Part shown: positions 1-8,883 of the stretch, piece after piece
How positions within the stretch are numbered: position 1 is the stretch's first letter
Layout: each line of letters begins with the position of its first letter
NCBI GenBank assembly: GCA_910579865.1
Contig: CAJTXA010000028.1
Location: forward strand, 462 to 43,063
Direction of reading: 5' to 3'
Source: an uncultured Lachnospiraceae bacterium
Lineage (GTDB): Bacteria; Bacillota; Clostridia; Lachnospirales; Lachnospiraceae
DNA: 42,602 bases
Program-made: the position numbers and the translations under genes
The notes under the pieces: generated by a model
Told to the model about the DNA's origin: nothing
Database searches by the model: none
What the model saw: only the letters and a program-made list of their open reading frames with translations

Positions 1-156
1 AAACACAATGCTGCTAAATGCGACATAGCCGCATAAAATACTGTAAATCCAACGAATCAATATCTTTTGAAAAAATGATATTTTCACCAAGGGGTAAGTG
101 CGCCTTTTTTGCTTTAAAAATAATTTCGATTTTTCTCATTTTGCTATTGACATTTA

Positions 157-276
157 TTAGCTGGACTTTAAGCGAACATCAACTCCATTTACTAAGACGG
201 ATCGTCGATACTTTGGGCAAAAAACCACATGATACTTACAGGAATAAACCACATTGTTGTTTGATTTGTATTTCAT
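157..276 (-). pseudogene. tnpA: IS200/IS605 transposase TnpA, N-terminal fragment
   Basis: Read from ATG at 276, this frame encodes MKYKSNNNVVYSCKYHVVFC and then PKYRRSVLVNGVDVRLK before a stop at 157. This is the N-terminus of the single-strand HUH (Y1) transposases of the IS200/IS605 family, which are about 130-150 aa when intact. The catalytic HUH motif and tyrosine lie beyond the break and are missing, so no active enzyme is made. Downstream sequence (1-156) does not continue as TnpA in any frame I read, which suggests a deletion joined the fragment to unrelated DNA. The family call rests on the start region alone but is quite characteristic. Confidence 0.8.
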
Positions 277-342
277 AGAAATATGATATAACTTAATGTT
301 ATCTAATGCAAGTATAAATTCGATAACTTTGAAAAAACTAAC

Positions 343-389
343 ATTCGCCTTATATCCCCATAGTTAAAGCTAGGGGCTTTATGGCGAAT
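343..389. repeat. Imperfect hairpin, probable TnpA recognition hairpin
   Basis: Left arm ATTCGCC at 343-349 pairs with GGCGAAT at 383-389. Inside it, CCCC at 356-359 pairs with GGGG at 373-376 and extends through TAG/CTA with one bulged A. Its position upstream of the tnpA fragment fits the left-end hairpin of IS200/IS605 elements. Confidence 0.6.
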
Positions 390-515
390 ATTGGTAAAAC
401 TTGTATTTTTGTTAAAAAAATGTCAATCTAATCTTCCTTTCAGCTCCATTTTTTCACTTACTATTTTTTTGTCAATTCCAATAACCTATACTTCTTTTCT
501 AAAATTTTCTTAACA

Positions 516-565
516 TAAAAAAACAGACACTTCATTTGCCACAAGTAACATAATCGATGCCTGTT
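516..565 (-). terminator. Possible rho-independent terminator of the MVP-like operon
   Basis: On the minus strand AACAGGCA (565-558) pairs with TGTCTGTT (529-522), with one G-T pair, and is followed by a run of T. It lies just after the stop codon of the MVP-like gene. The loop is long (28 nt), so the call is moderate. Confidence 0.5.
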
Positions 566-575
566 ATCTATTCTT

Positions 576-3011
576 TTATTTTTTCTTTTTTGGATCTAAT
601 ACAGTTTCCAACAATCCCTCTAAAGAAGTTCCTCGTAAAAGTCGATTTGTAACATCAGAAACAGACTCTTCACCTGCAATCGCATATGCCCCCATTGCTG
701 TCGAAACTGTTCCAATCAGTTCTGCATTAGAACGTGCTGTCATAGATGCTACTAACTCTGGCGTAATACTTTCAAATACACTTCGAACTGCCTCAATATA
801 AGACTTCTGCTTTTCCAATTCAAGTTGTACTAACTTCTCCTGTTTATATAATTCTGCATTATCTACTTCTTTTTGTCTTGTCAATTCTGCTTTTAATATG
901 GTATCCAATAAAGTTTGTACTGCTTCTTCCGCTTCTTTGGAAGCTCGAAAAGCGGCCTCTTCTGCCCGTTTTTCTGTCTCTTCACTACTAATTTTTTCTA
1001 ATTTTAGTTTATTTTCTAAAATTAATTTATAAGAATTTACCTTATACTGCAGCTCTGCCTGTTCTCTTTCTGACTCCGATAATTTCTGAATCATTTCTAA
1101 CTTTTTTTCGGCAGCAGATAATTCCAATGTCTTTTCTACTACACTTTTTTGGTAAGAATCGATTACTTTTTGTACAGCTTCTTCTGCCCGAACCGATAAA
1201 ATCTCAACATCATGAATCCACATCCCATTTTCTTTAAAAATTCGTCCTGTTCTTGTATCCATTTGCTCTGTAAAATCTGTGTGTTTTAAATCCAACACCA
1301 CATCTCGAATAATATCAGAAGCTTGTGCATAAAACTTTTCAATTGAATATTTGTTTGCTTCTCTTTTTAAAAGAGATTTCATTCGATCACACAGATATTT
1401 TACATAATTCTCTATCCGAAACCAATTTTCCTGATATTCTGGCAGAAAGTCCACACAATAAGAAACAGTTACCCAAACTGTAACAAAATCTTTTGTCTGT
1501 AACTCAATCTGATCACTGACTTTATTATTATTTGTTCTCAGATACACAGTGCGAAGTGGCGTATGGGTTGTTTTAGGTTCTCCCGTAGATAGCGATAATA
1601 CTTCTAATGTCTCGTCATACTCCATTAAATAAGTAATTGGCCCAGTAATGACCTTTCGATTTCCACTTTTCGAAATTACATTTACTGCATATCCTGTCCA
1701 TACATCAATACTGACTACCCCATCGTATTTATTATCAATTGTAATCGTACGAGGTTTTGAATATGTACTTTTTCTGGAAAATCCAGCCTCTTCTACAACT
1801 GCATTTTCCTGCCCAAAAAATCCATTTTCTAATGGAATATCCAATGGACTCCCCAACAAACAAGAAGCAGGAACTGCTGCTGCTTTTCCATACTCTTCTT
1901 GTATAATATCATTATAGATTAAAACCTCAATATTTCCAGGATACCATAAATCACACTGTTGTTGTGTCAATTTTCTTCGAACTACTACTTCTTCTATTGG
2001 ATTGACAAGATACATAGAAGCACCCTTTACCATCTTGATTTTTCCTGTTTTTCGTTCTAAAATATACCTTCCCTCTCCTGTTGGAATGGCAATGGCATGA
2101 TGAATTACTTTTCCTTCATAATCAATAATCGCATGTTCTGGTCTTGGATAATAGATCATCTGCTCCCTTCCAGTGATAAATAATTCCTCCCCAGCCGCAT
2201 ATTTCACACCATTTTCCTCATAGCTAGAAACAACTTTTACATAAATTCCACTAATCTCCGATAATTCAATTGCCTTAAACTTATATCCTCCCTCTGGATT
2301 TTCTACAAATGTTTCATCTGGCTTTGGAAATACTACTGCTGAACCATGTACATATTTTTTCTCGCCCTCTTCATTTTTTAAAATACAATACTCTAATTTT
2401 TCCAATGTTACTGCATCTCGGATATAATTATTTCCCTCAGTGGAAATTACTTCAATCCCAGTAGGTGGAATATAAAAAGAAACCTCTGTTCCTTTGATGA
2501 CAAGAAGCTGTCCTGTAATATATGGATTTCTTTTTTCTCTTGCCTTTCCTTCTTTTTTTGACCCTTCTTCTACCTCTAATGCATCTGCATCATAAACTCG
2601 TGCTAACAGATATTGATTAAAATGCAAGCGATGTCCTTGAATTGCTTTTGCCATCTGTCCAGGATAAAGAGCAAACGATACATTTCCTCGAATATTTACC
2701 TTTTTTCCAATCTGAAGCTCTGGCAGTGAATTTGCTGTTCCTGGTGTAGGATGCCGATAATCTACAGTTGGATTTTTTAAAACTACATACCAATTCTCAG
2801 GAGCTGTAATAAACGTAGTAATCGCTTCAGAAAATCCAGCCTCTTCAAACCGCTTACTCTTTTCATTAAAAATTACTAACGCATCCGAAGTAGATAAACT
2901 CATCTTATAAGACCCCACAACGCAAGAAATTAATCCTTTTGTTTTATCTAGTACATAGGCATATTCATTTGGATTCAATACTAAATCCCGTTCTCTTTGT
3001 ATATCCGCCAT
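576..3011 (-). CDS. Major Vault Protein-like protein (MVP repeats, SPFH shoulder, cap helix)
   Basis: The 811 aa product follows the domain order of eukaryotic MVP (about 890 aa). Residues 1-410 hold beta-rich MVP-type repeats, with recognisable pieces such as LNPNEYAYVLD, FALYPGQM and GRYILERKTGKIKMVKG; the last matches the human segment GIYVQDVKTGKVRAVIG. Residues 415-615 form an SPFH-like shoulder, including VLSLSTGEPK beside human VLSLSAGRPK. Residues 616-740 are a charged, Ala/Glu/Lys-rich coiled coil like the cap helix, followed by a tail ending in KKKK. In eukaryotes MVP polymerises into the hollow vault shell. No signal peptide or membrane segment is seen, so it is probably cytosolic. 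It is the last gene of the polA-coaE-FtsA-like operon, 18 bases after the FtsA-like gene. Function in bacteria is not established, so cage formation here is inference. Confidence 0.8.
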   Translation of the reverse strand: MADIQRERDLVLNPNEYAYVLDKTKGLISCVVGSYKMSLSTSDALVIFNEKSKRFEEAGFSEAITTFITAPENWYVVLKNPTVDYRHPTPGTANSLPELQIGKKVNIRGNVSFALYPGQMAKAIQGHRLHFNQYLLARVYDADALEVEEGSKKEGKAREKRNPYITGQLLVIKGTEVSFYIPPTGIEVISTEGNNYIRDAVTLEKLEYCILKNEEGEKKYVHGSAVVFPKPDETFVENPEGGYKFKAIELSEISGIYVKVVSSYEENGVKYAAGEELFITGREQMIYYPRPEHAIIDYEGKVIHHAIAIPTGEGRYILERKTGKIKMVKGASMYLVNPIEEVVVRRKLTQQQCDLWYPGNIEVLIYNDIIQEEYGKAAAVPASCLLGSPLDIPLENGFFGQENAVVEEAGFSRKSTYSKPRTITIDNKYDGVVSIDVWTGYAVNVISKSGNRKVITGPITYLMEYDETLEVLSLSTGEPKTTHTPLRTVYLRTNNNKVSDQIELQTKDFVTVWVTVSYCVDFLPEYQENWFRIENYVKYLCDRMKSLLKREANKYSIEKFYAQASDIIRDVVLDLKHTDFTEQMDTRTGRIFKENGMWIHDVEILSVRAEEAVQKVIDSYQKSVVEKTLELSAAEKKLEMIQKLSESEREQAELQYKVNSYKLILENKLKLEKISSEETEKRAEEAAFRASKEAEEAVQTLLDTILKAELTRQKEVDNAELYKQEKLVQLELEKQKSYIEAVRSVFESITPELVASMTARSNAELIGTVSTAMGAYAIAGEESVSDVTNRLLRGTSLEGLLETVLDPKKKK

Positions 3012-3029
3012 ATCTTACCTTTATCCTTT

Positions 3030-4820
3030 CTATGATTCTTCTTCAATTAAATCCGCATAAGTCCCAGTCAGTTTTTCAAACTTCAAAGAAAAATTTTCAT
3101 AAACTCGATCTGTAAGTTCTGCCAACCGATTATTTACATAAATCTTCAGCATCTCTGTATCAATATCCAAAAACTGCATCACTTGCTCTACTGTATAATA
3201 ATTTAAAAACTGAATTTCATCACTTTCTTGTATTTCATAATACCCCGATTCCAATTTTCCATTTACCTGTGCAAATTTTGGACAGGTAATCTTCTTTTCA
3301 TTTACTACAAAAGAAATACTTCCTTCATACTCCGGTAATTTTTCAATAAAACAAACTGCATCTGGTCCAACTGTAGATTCCTTAATAAAAATTCGATCAT
3401 TTTGATGAATTGGTGTCTGAAGGCTTGCTTCATTCTTCTCCAGTAAAATAACAGCTCCTTCTCCAGCCGTCCCTCGCACTACACGAGTTTTCCCATTCAC
3501 TCGGAAATTCAAATCTTTTCCCCTCTGAGGAAACAGTGAGCTATTTGAAATATCTGCCTGTAAAGCTGCATCCATAACTGTTAATTTATCATTGTCATAT
3601 AACTTAATTCGCTCATTATTGACATAAACAAAGATAAAACTATTTCGTTCATTATAAAAATTCATACAAATTCCAATCGGTGTTACAAGCAAAGAATCCT
3701 TTTTCGCATCTTGAATTAAAAATTCTACATTTCCCATTACTTCTTCCCCACGAAGAGCCACTCGTTCACGAGGAATCATCACTTTATCTGCAAGTAAGGA
3801 AGTAAACCCACTAATCTTACCACCGCCTCCTACTACAAAGATTGCACTAACTGGTTTTCCGCCATTTAATTCCTTAATCTTTTCTGAAATGCTTTCTGTC
3901 ATATGATCAAGCACAGGCTTTAAAACCTCTAGCACTTCTTCCGAAGTCAGCTTATGAATTAATCCCATAATGTCTTTATAAAAAATAGGTTTATTTTTAC
4001 CAGTAGCAATTTTTATTTTCTCCGCTGTATCAAAGTCTGTTAAATATTGTTTTGCTAAACATTCCGTTAATTCATCTCCTGCCAGAGAAATCATCCCATA
4101 TGCTACTATACTTCCATCCTTTGTAATACAAATATCAGAAGTTCCTGCTCCAATATCCACTAATGCAATATTTAACAAACGAAACTGTTCTGGAATCGCA
4201 AGCTGAATTGCAGCAATTGGCTCTAATGTTAAACTTGCCACTTGAAGGTCTGCTTCTCTTACTGCTGCATATAAACTATCCACTACATCTTCTGGTAAAA
4301 AGGTAGCTAATACATTTGCTCCAATCTTCCTTGCCTTATGTCCCTCTAAATTATTCATTACATAATCATTCATATAATACTGAATCACCGTATAACCTAC
4401 ACAATAAAAACGAATATTTTCTGTTTCTTCTTCAGCAAGCTGTGCATGTGCCTGCTCCACACCAAGCATATCCAAAGAATAGATATCCTCTTGACTAACC
4501 ACTCTCTCTTCCTCTAATACTTGCTCTGCCTTAATCGTTACGGTCTTTAATACACGCCCTGCTGCCGCAATGCATACTTCATTTAATGTTCTTCCTAAGT
4601 TTCGCTCTAATTCGGACTTCACTTGATAAATCACCTGTCCTACTTTTGTAATATCATGAATCTGCCCATCAATCATTGCACGGGTATCTTGATATCGGAC
4701 ACATTGTGCTGCTACTTTAAAAATTTTTCGTTCAAGATATCCGACCGTTCCTACAACGCTTCTTGTCCCTATATCCAGACCAAATACCATATGCTCTGGA
4801 TATTTGATTGCTTCATCCAT
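3030..4820 (-). CDS. FtsA/PilM-like actin-fold ATPase with C-terminal extension
   Basis: The 596 aa protein has an actin/Hsp70-type ATPase core of the FtsA family. Visible motifs are phosphate-1 FGLDIGTRSVVG near residue 13, phosphate-2 IALVDIGAGTSDICI near 218, and the adenosine motif FVVGGGGKISGF near 330. FtsA is usually about 420 aa; roughly 200 residues at the C-terminus are extra, with beta-rich segments such as SISFVVNEKKITCP and KIYVNNRLAELTDRV. No clear C-terminal membrane-targeting helix is seen. It sits 21 bases after coaE and 18 before the MVP-like gene, so all are likely co-transcribed. It is probably not the cell-division FtsA itself but a paralogue of unknown role common near polA in this group. 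A link to MVP-like assembly is possible but unproven. Confidence 0.75.
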   Translation of the reverse strand: MDEAIKYPEHMVFGLDIGTRSVVGTVGYLERKIFKVAAQCVRYQDTRAMIDGQIHDITKVGQVIYQVKSELERNLGRTLNEVCIAAAGRVLKTVTIKAEQVLEEERVVSQEDIYSLDMLGVEQAHAQLAEEETENIRFYCVGYTVIQYYMNDYVMNNLEGHKARKIGANVLATFLPEDVVDSLYAAVREADLQVASLTLEPIAAIQLAIPEQFRLLNIALVDIGAGTSDICITKDGSIVAYGMISLAGDELTECLAKQYLTDFDTAEKIKIATGKNKPIFYKDIMGLIHKLTSEEVLEVLKPVLDHMTESISEKIKELNGGKPVSAIFVVGGGGKISGFTSLLADKVMIPRERVALRGEEVMGNVEFLIQDAKKDSLLVTPIGICMNFYNERNSFIFVYVNNERIKLYDNDKLTVMDAALQADISNSSLFPQRGKDLNFRVNGKTRVVRGTAGEGAVILLEKNEASLQTPIHQNDRIFIKESTVGPDAVCFIEKLPEYEGSISFVVNEKKITCPKFAQVNGKLESGYYEIQESDEIQFLNYYTVEQVMQFLDIDTEMLKIYVNNRLAELTDRVYENFSLKFEKLTGTYADLIEEES

Positions 4821-4841
4821 AAAATTCTTATCCCCTTTGTA

Positions 4842-5438
4842 TCACTGTCTGCTTTTTTTCAGACAGCTTTCTATCTGTTTTATCAGTTCTTCTTCTGTTG
4901 TATCATTCTTAATAATACAATTACATTGTTTTCGAAATATTTCATCAGAAAGCTGATTTTTCATTACTGCAGCAATTTTTTCTTCTGAATATCCACGTTG
5001 TTCCTTTAATCGCCTTTTACGAACTGCAATATCAGAATAAATATACCAAATCATATCACAGATTTTATCATACTGTTCTTCTAGTAAAAGTGCTGCCTCA
5101 ATTACAATATCCCTTTCTGGCTGTTCTGCCTGCAAGAAACGGATTCTTTGTTGAATGGTTTCTTTCACTGCTGGATGGACAATTTGATTTAATTGTAACA
5201 ATTTTTCTCGATTGGAAAATACTATTTTTCCTAATTTCTGCCGATGAATTGTTCCATCTACATCTAGAATCTCTCTTCCAAAAACTTGAAGAATTGCAGG
5301 ATAACACAACCCCGAAGGCTGCTCTAATTCCCAAGCAATCCGATCCGCCTCCATAACCAAACAGTGAAACTTTTGTTCCATTATGGAAAGAACATAAGAT
5401 TTGCCGCTTCCAATTCCGCCAGTAATTCCAATAACCAT
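4842..5438 (-). CDS. coaE: Dephospho-CoA kinase
   Basis: CoaE phosphorylates the 3'-hydroxyl of dephospho-CoA with ATP, the last step of coenzyme A synthesis. The P-loop GITGGIGSGKS is at the N-terminus, and EADRIAWEL and EAALLLEEQYD match family positions. The length is the usual 198-200 aa. A GTG at 5447 could add three residues, but the ATG at 5438 has AGGTG six bases upstream, inside the end of polA, so it is preferred. That Shine-Dalgarno overlaps the polA stop codon region, which implies translational coupling. Confidence 0.93.
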   Translation of the reverse strand: MVIGITGGIGSGKSYVLSIMEQKFHCLVMEADRIAWELEQPSGLCYPAILQVFGREILDVDGTIHRQKLGKIVFSNREKLLQLNQIVHPAVKETIQQRIRFLQAEQPERDIVIEAALLLEEQYDKICDMIWYIYSDIAVRKRRLKEQRGYSEEKIAAVMKNQLSDEIFRKQCNCIIKNDTTEEELIKQIESCLKKSRQ

Positions 5439-5447
5439 ATCTTTCAC

Positions 5448-8120
5448 CTACTTTGCATCAAACCAACTGCTTCCAGTATGCATATCAACCTCTAACTTTA
5501 CCTGTAAATTGGCAGCTCCCATCATCTCTTTTTGTAAAATATGGCTGACAATTTCTACTTCTTCTTGATATGTTTCAATTAGAAGTTCGTCATGTACCTG
5601 TAGGATTAATCTAGATTTGAGTTTTCGTTCTCTTAGCTGCTGATCGACCCGAATCATAGCAATTTTAATAATATCGGCTGCTGTACCCTGAATTGGTGCA
5701 TTCATTGCAATTCTTTCTCCAAAAGAACGTTGTGTATAATTAGAGGATGTAATTTCTGGAATTGGACGCCGCCTGCCAAACATCGTTTCAGAATATCCCT
5801 TTTCTTTCGCATCTATTACTAACTGTTCCAAAAAACGTTTAATTCCTGGATAAGCCTGAAAATATTGTTCGATATATTCCTGTGCCTCTGTTTTTGAAAC
5901 ACTTAAATCCTGACTTAATCCAAAGGAACTAATCCCATATACAATTCCAAAATTCACTGCTTTTGCATTTCTTCTTTGTAGTGAAGTTACCTCCTCTAAA
6001 GGCACATGAAATACCTTTGAAGCTGTTATGCTATGAATATCCTCTGCCTCTTTGTAAGCCTCTATTAAATGAGAATCATTTGACATATGGGCCAATATAC
6101 GAAGTTCAATCTGCGAATAATCTGCATCTAGAAAAACATAGCCTTCTTCTGGTACAAATACCTTTCGCACTTCTCTTCCTAATTCCATTCGTGTTGGAAT
6201 ATTTTGCAGATTTGGCTCTGTACTGCTAATTCGTCCAGTTGCTGTAATCATCTGATGAAACTTACCATGAATTCGTCCATCCGCCCCAATATAACCTGCT
6301 AATCCATCTGCATAAGTTGATTTTAATTTGCTATATTGCCGATATTCCAAAATCTCCTGCACCACTGGATACTCTGGTGCTAATTTCTCCAATACCTCTG
6401 CTGCTGTTGAATACCCCGTTTTTGTCTTTTTCCCACCAGGCAGACCCATTTTCTCAAATAGAATTTCTCCTAATTGTTTGGGAGAATTCAAATTGAATTG
6501 CTCTCCTACCTGCTGATAAATAGACTGCTCTACCTCTTTTATTTTTACAGCAAGCCGTTTCCCATATTCTTGAAGTTCTTGTTTATTAGCACGAATTCCA
6601 CTCTGTTCCATACGATATAAAGTAAAAATTAGTGGCATTTCTATCGTTTCAAAAAGGTTCCACATTCCCTGCTTTTCCAAACGTTCTTTTAAAATTGGCT
6701 GTACAAGAAATGGAATAAAACTAGCAAAACAACAATACTTTAAAAACTCCTCTGGTTTTTCTTTTTGTGCTTCTTTTAAAGATAGTTTTCCAAAAAGTTC
6801 ACTTCTTTTTGGTACTGCATAATGTAGATATTCTCTTGCTACATCCTCATAGCCATATGCATCTTTTAAAGGATTTAATAAGTAAGCTGCTATTCCTATA
6901 TCAAATTTTCGGTCTAAATTTTGTTCAAGAGAATCTACTTGGCCAAGATAGGATAAATCTTCTTTTAAATTTAAAAAAATACTATTAGGAGAAGCTTGAA
7001 CAAGCTGCTGCCAGCACGAAAGCAAATAGTCCTCTGTTATAAAAAACTGAACTGGTATAAAATAGGCTTGTTTTTCTGAAAATGTAAGAGACAGTCCTAG
7101 TAACTTTCCATCTTCTGCAATTTTTGCAACTGCAACTTTCTTTTTCTTTTCCGCCTTTTTTAAAATTTTTCCTACTTCACTAAAATCCTCTAAAAGAATA
7201 AATTCTTCTTGTTTGGTTTCTATTAATTCAATTTGATCAGAGGAAAAATCGGTTTTACTAAAATATCGGTGCAGCAAACTTTTAAACTCTAACTGCTGAA
7301 ATAATTGATAGGTTTCTTTTGTAAAAAAATCCTCTTTTTTTGCATCCTGTTTCGAATACTCCAATTCACAATCGGTCTTTATCGTTGCCAACACTTTTGA
7401 AAGCTGTGCTAAGTCATAGTGTTCCTGTAACATTTTTTGTGCTTTTGGCGGCTTAATTTCTTCAATATGTGCATAGGCATTTTCTATGGAGCCAAAACTT
7501 TGAATAATCTTAGCTGCTGTCTTTTCTCCTATACTTGGTACCCCCGGAATATTGTCTGAAGTGTCCCCCATTAATGCTTTCATATCAATAAATTGTGTCG
7601 GCGTTACACCATATGCTTTTTTTACATCTTCTGCATAATAATTTTCTACTTCTGTTACCCCTTTTTTTGTCTTTGGAATTCGAATTAGTACTTGATTGGT
7701 AGCAATCTGCAAAAGATCTCTATCTCCTGATAATAAAACTACTTTCATTCCATCTGCCTCAGCCTTTTTTGCCAAACTTCCTAAAATATCGTCTGCCTCC
7801 CAGCCAGCATGATCCAAATAGGGAATTTTCATAGCCGTAAGTACCTCTTTCATTTTAGGGAGCTGTTCTGCTAACTCCTCTGGCATAGGCTTTCGATTCC
7901 CTTTATATTCCTTATAAATCTGATGACGAAAGGTCGGTTCTCCCCGATCAAAAGCCACAATTATATAATTAGGTACTTCCTCTTCTACCACTTTCATTAA
8001 GATATTGATAAATCCCAATACCGCATTTGTATGTTGTCCATTTGAATTTGTCATATCTGGCAAACCATAGAATGCCCGATTTAAAATACTATTTCCATCA
8101 ATTAGTAATATTTTCTCCAT
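5448..8120 (-). CDS. polA: DNA polymerase I
   Basis: The 890 aa protein has the three-part layout of Pol I. A 5'-3' exonuclease (FEN) domain covers about residues 1-290 (LLIDGNSILNRAFYG, ALMGDTSDNIPGVPSIGEKT). A middle 3'-5' exonuclease-fold domain follows. The family A polymerase has motif A DYSQIELR near 667, the O-helix RRNAKAVNFGIVYG near 716, and motif C VHDE near 842. The middle domain shows VAVAKIAEDG where proofreading enzymes have an Asp-x-Glu metal site, so proofreading is probably lost, as in Bacillus and Thermus Pol I. It works in Okazaki fragment processing and repair. It starts 12 bases after the small zinc-finger gene. Confidence 0.96.
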   Translation of the reverse strand: MEKILLIDGNSILNRAFYGLPDMTNSNGQHTNAVLGFINILMKVVEEEVPNYIIVAFDRGEPTFRHQIYKEYKGNRKPMPEELAEQLPKMKEVLTAMKIPYLDHAGWEADDILGSLAKKAEADGMKVVLLSGDRDLLQIATNQVLIRIPKTKKGVTEVENYYAEDVKKAYGVTPTQFIDMKALMGDTSDNIPGVPSIGEKTAAKIIQSFGSIENAYAHIEEIKPPKAQKMLQEHYDLAQLSKVLATIKTDCELEYSKQDAKKEDFFTKETYQLFQQLEFKSLLHRYFSKTDFSSDQIELIETKQEEFILLEDFSEVGKILKKAEKKKKVAVAKIAEDGKLLGLSLTFSEKQAYFIPVQFFITEDYLLSCWQQLVQASPNSIFLNLKEDLSYLGQVDSLEQNLDRKFDIGIAAYLLNPLKDAYGYEDVAREYLHYAVPKRSELFGKLSLKEAQKEKPEEFLKYCCFASFIPFLVQPILKERLEKQGMWNLFETIEMPLIFTLYRMEQSGIRANKQELQEYGKRLAVKIKEVEQSIYQQVGEQFNLNSPKQLGEILFEKMGLPGGKKTKTGYSTAAEVLEKLAPEYPVVQEILEYRQYSKLKSTYADGLAGYIGADGRIHGKFHQMITATGRISSTEPNLQNIPTRMELGREVRKVFVPEEGYVFLDADYSQIELRILAHMSNDSHLIEAYKEAEDIHSITASKVFHVPLEEVTSLQRRNAKAVNFGIVYGISSFGLSQDLSVSKTEAQEYIEQYFQAYPGIKRFLEQLVIDAKEKGYSETMFGRRRPIPEITSSNYTQRSFGERIAMNAPIQGTAADIIKIAMIRVDQQLRERKLKSRLILQVHDELLIETYQEEVEIVSHILQKEMMGAANLQVKLEVDMHTGSSWFDAK

Positions 8121-8132
8121 TTTTTCTCCTGC

Positions 8133-8468
8133 TTATATCCACTTTACTATTTGAAGCGCAATTCCCAATCCCACTAAAATATGCAAAATCACAATGATCA
8201 ACCTATTTAAGTAACGAATCCGCCTAATCCGTTCAAACCGAATCTCTGCTTCTATTATTTTATTCTCTAACAACTGGCTGAAATTATACGAAATATTTCT
8301 GTCTTCATTTAATTCCTGTAAGCCGATAGAAAGCATAAACATGATTTCCAATTCTTCGTAACAATCTTCACAGGCTTGTACATGTTTAATAAAACCTTCC
8401 ATCTCCTGGTTTTCTAATGTATCATTTAAAAATCCAGGAATCATTTTCTGCCATTCCCTACATATCAT
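8133..8468 (-). CDS. Small anti-sigma-like membrane protein with zinc-finger motif
   Basis: The 111 aa protein begins MICREWQKMIPGFLNDTL and carries HVQACEDCYEEL near residue 30. That Cys...His-x3-Cys-x2-Cys layout is typical of the zf-HC2 zinc-binding anti-sigma domain. A single membrane helix near the C-terminus (LIIVILHILVGLGIALQIV) would anchor it. No sigma factor gene is next to it, so it may not be a true anti-sigma factor. It is the first gene of the operon leading into polA. GTG at 8471 and ATG at 8468 both lie behind AAAGGA; ATG is taken. Confidence 0.65.
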   Translation of the reverse strand: MICREWQKMIPGFLNDTLENQEMEGFIKHVQACEDCYEELEIMFMLSIGLQELNEDRNISYNFSQLLENKIIEAEIRFERIRRIRYLNRLIIVILHILVGLGIALQIVKWI

Positions 8469-8517
8469 CACTTTGCGTCCTTTCTGGTATTTTCCAGTTT
8501 GACAAGTTATTGCTTTT

Positions 8518-8546
8518 ATTCTAGCACAAGAAGCTTAAGATTGCAA
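8518..8546 (-). promoter_or_regulatory. Sigma-A promoter of the polA-coaE-MVP-like operon
   Basis: The minus strand has TTGCAA (8546-8541), a 17-base spacer, and TAGAAT (8523-8518), about 50 bases before the first start codon. No other strong promoter was noticed within the operon, so it may drive all five genes. Confidence 0.6.
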
Positions 8547-8579
8547 AGAAAAAAAAGCAGTTATCCATTTTGGATAACT
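8546..8579 (-). terminator. Rho-independent terminator
   Basis: A perfect 8 bp stem AGTTATCC/GGATAACT with a 5-base loop is followed on the minus strand by GC and a T-rich run. It overlaps the -35 of the next operon and separates it from the tRNA-Leu unit. Confidence 0.7.
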
Positions 8580-8642
8580 ACCTAAATATTTCTATTCTCT
8601 TACAAAACAACAGATCGTGTATTTTGTAAACTGTCCTTATAT

Positions 8643-8680
8643 TAAAAAAAATTCTCTGTAAATATAATATTTACAGAGAA
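8643..8680 (-). terminator. Terminator of the tRNA-Leu transcript
   Basis: A near-perfect palindrome at 8652-8680 (TTCTCTGTAAATAT paired with ATATTTACAGAGAA) is followed on the minus strand by eight T. It lies 16 bases after the tRNA 3' end. Confidence 0.85.
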
Positions 8681-8695
8681 CGCCCCTGCCAAGAG

Positions 8696-8778
8696 TGCCG
8701 CAGGCCGGACTTGAACCGGCACGAGGTCGCCCCCGCTAGATTTTGAGTCTAGTGCGTCTGCCATTCCGCCACTGCGGC
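8696..8778 (-). tRNA. tRNA-Leu (anticodon CAA)
   Basis: The acceptor stem GCCGCAG/CTGCGGC, discriminator A, T-arm GCCGG-TTCAAGT-CCGGC and anticodon stem CTAGA/TCTAG around loop CTCAAAA give anticodon CAA, reading UUG. A long variable arm (GGGGGCGACCTC region) is as expected for leucine. No 3' CCA is encoded. It is an ordinary tRNA and makes a useful contrast with the tRNA-like RNAs at 36730-37362. Confidence 0.95.
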
Positions 8779-8797
8779 AATTTCCTAACACTTGATT

Positions 8798-8826
8798 AGT
8801 CTATCATAGATATCATCTCTTGTCAA
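8798..8826 (-). promoter_or_regulatory. Sigma-A promoter of tRNA-Leu
   Basis: TTGACA (8826-8821), a 17-base spacer and TAGACT (8803-8798) lie about 20 bases before the tRNA 5' end on the minus strand. It is a near-consensus stable-RNA promoter. Confidence 0.8.
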
Positions 8827-8883
8827 CTCTTTTTTTGAAAAATTTGTATTTTTTTGTTCTTTTTCAACTATATCACCAAAAAG

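Larger units (their letters stand above)
157..405 (-). mobile_element. Remnant of an IS200/IS605-type insertion sequence (left end)
   Basis: A hairpin at 343-389 lies about 67 bases upstream of the tnpA fragment start. Its outer stem is ATTCGCC/GGCGAAT and its inner stem is CCCC(A)TAG/CTAGGGG. Elements of this family have no terminal inverted repeats; they carry a subterminal hairpin at each end that TnpA recognises, so this is read as the left end. No tnpB and no right end are visible before the window edge. The exact outer boundary cannot be fixed from sequence alone. Confidence 0.65.

Noticed and set aside
18..278. Plus-strand 86 aa frame with a hydrophobic middle
   Set aside because: It lies over the tnpA fragment on the other strand, has no ribosome site, and its hydrophobic look comes from AT-rich sequence.
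576..3011. Simple flotillin/prohibitin (SPFH) protein
   Set aside because: The 400-residue N-terminal repeat region and lack of a membrane anchor fit MVP better; SPFH covers only the shoulder.
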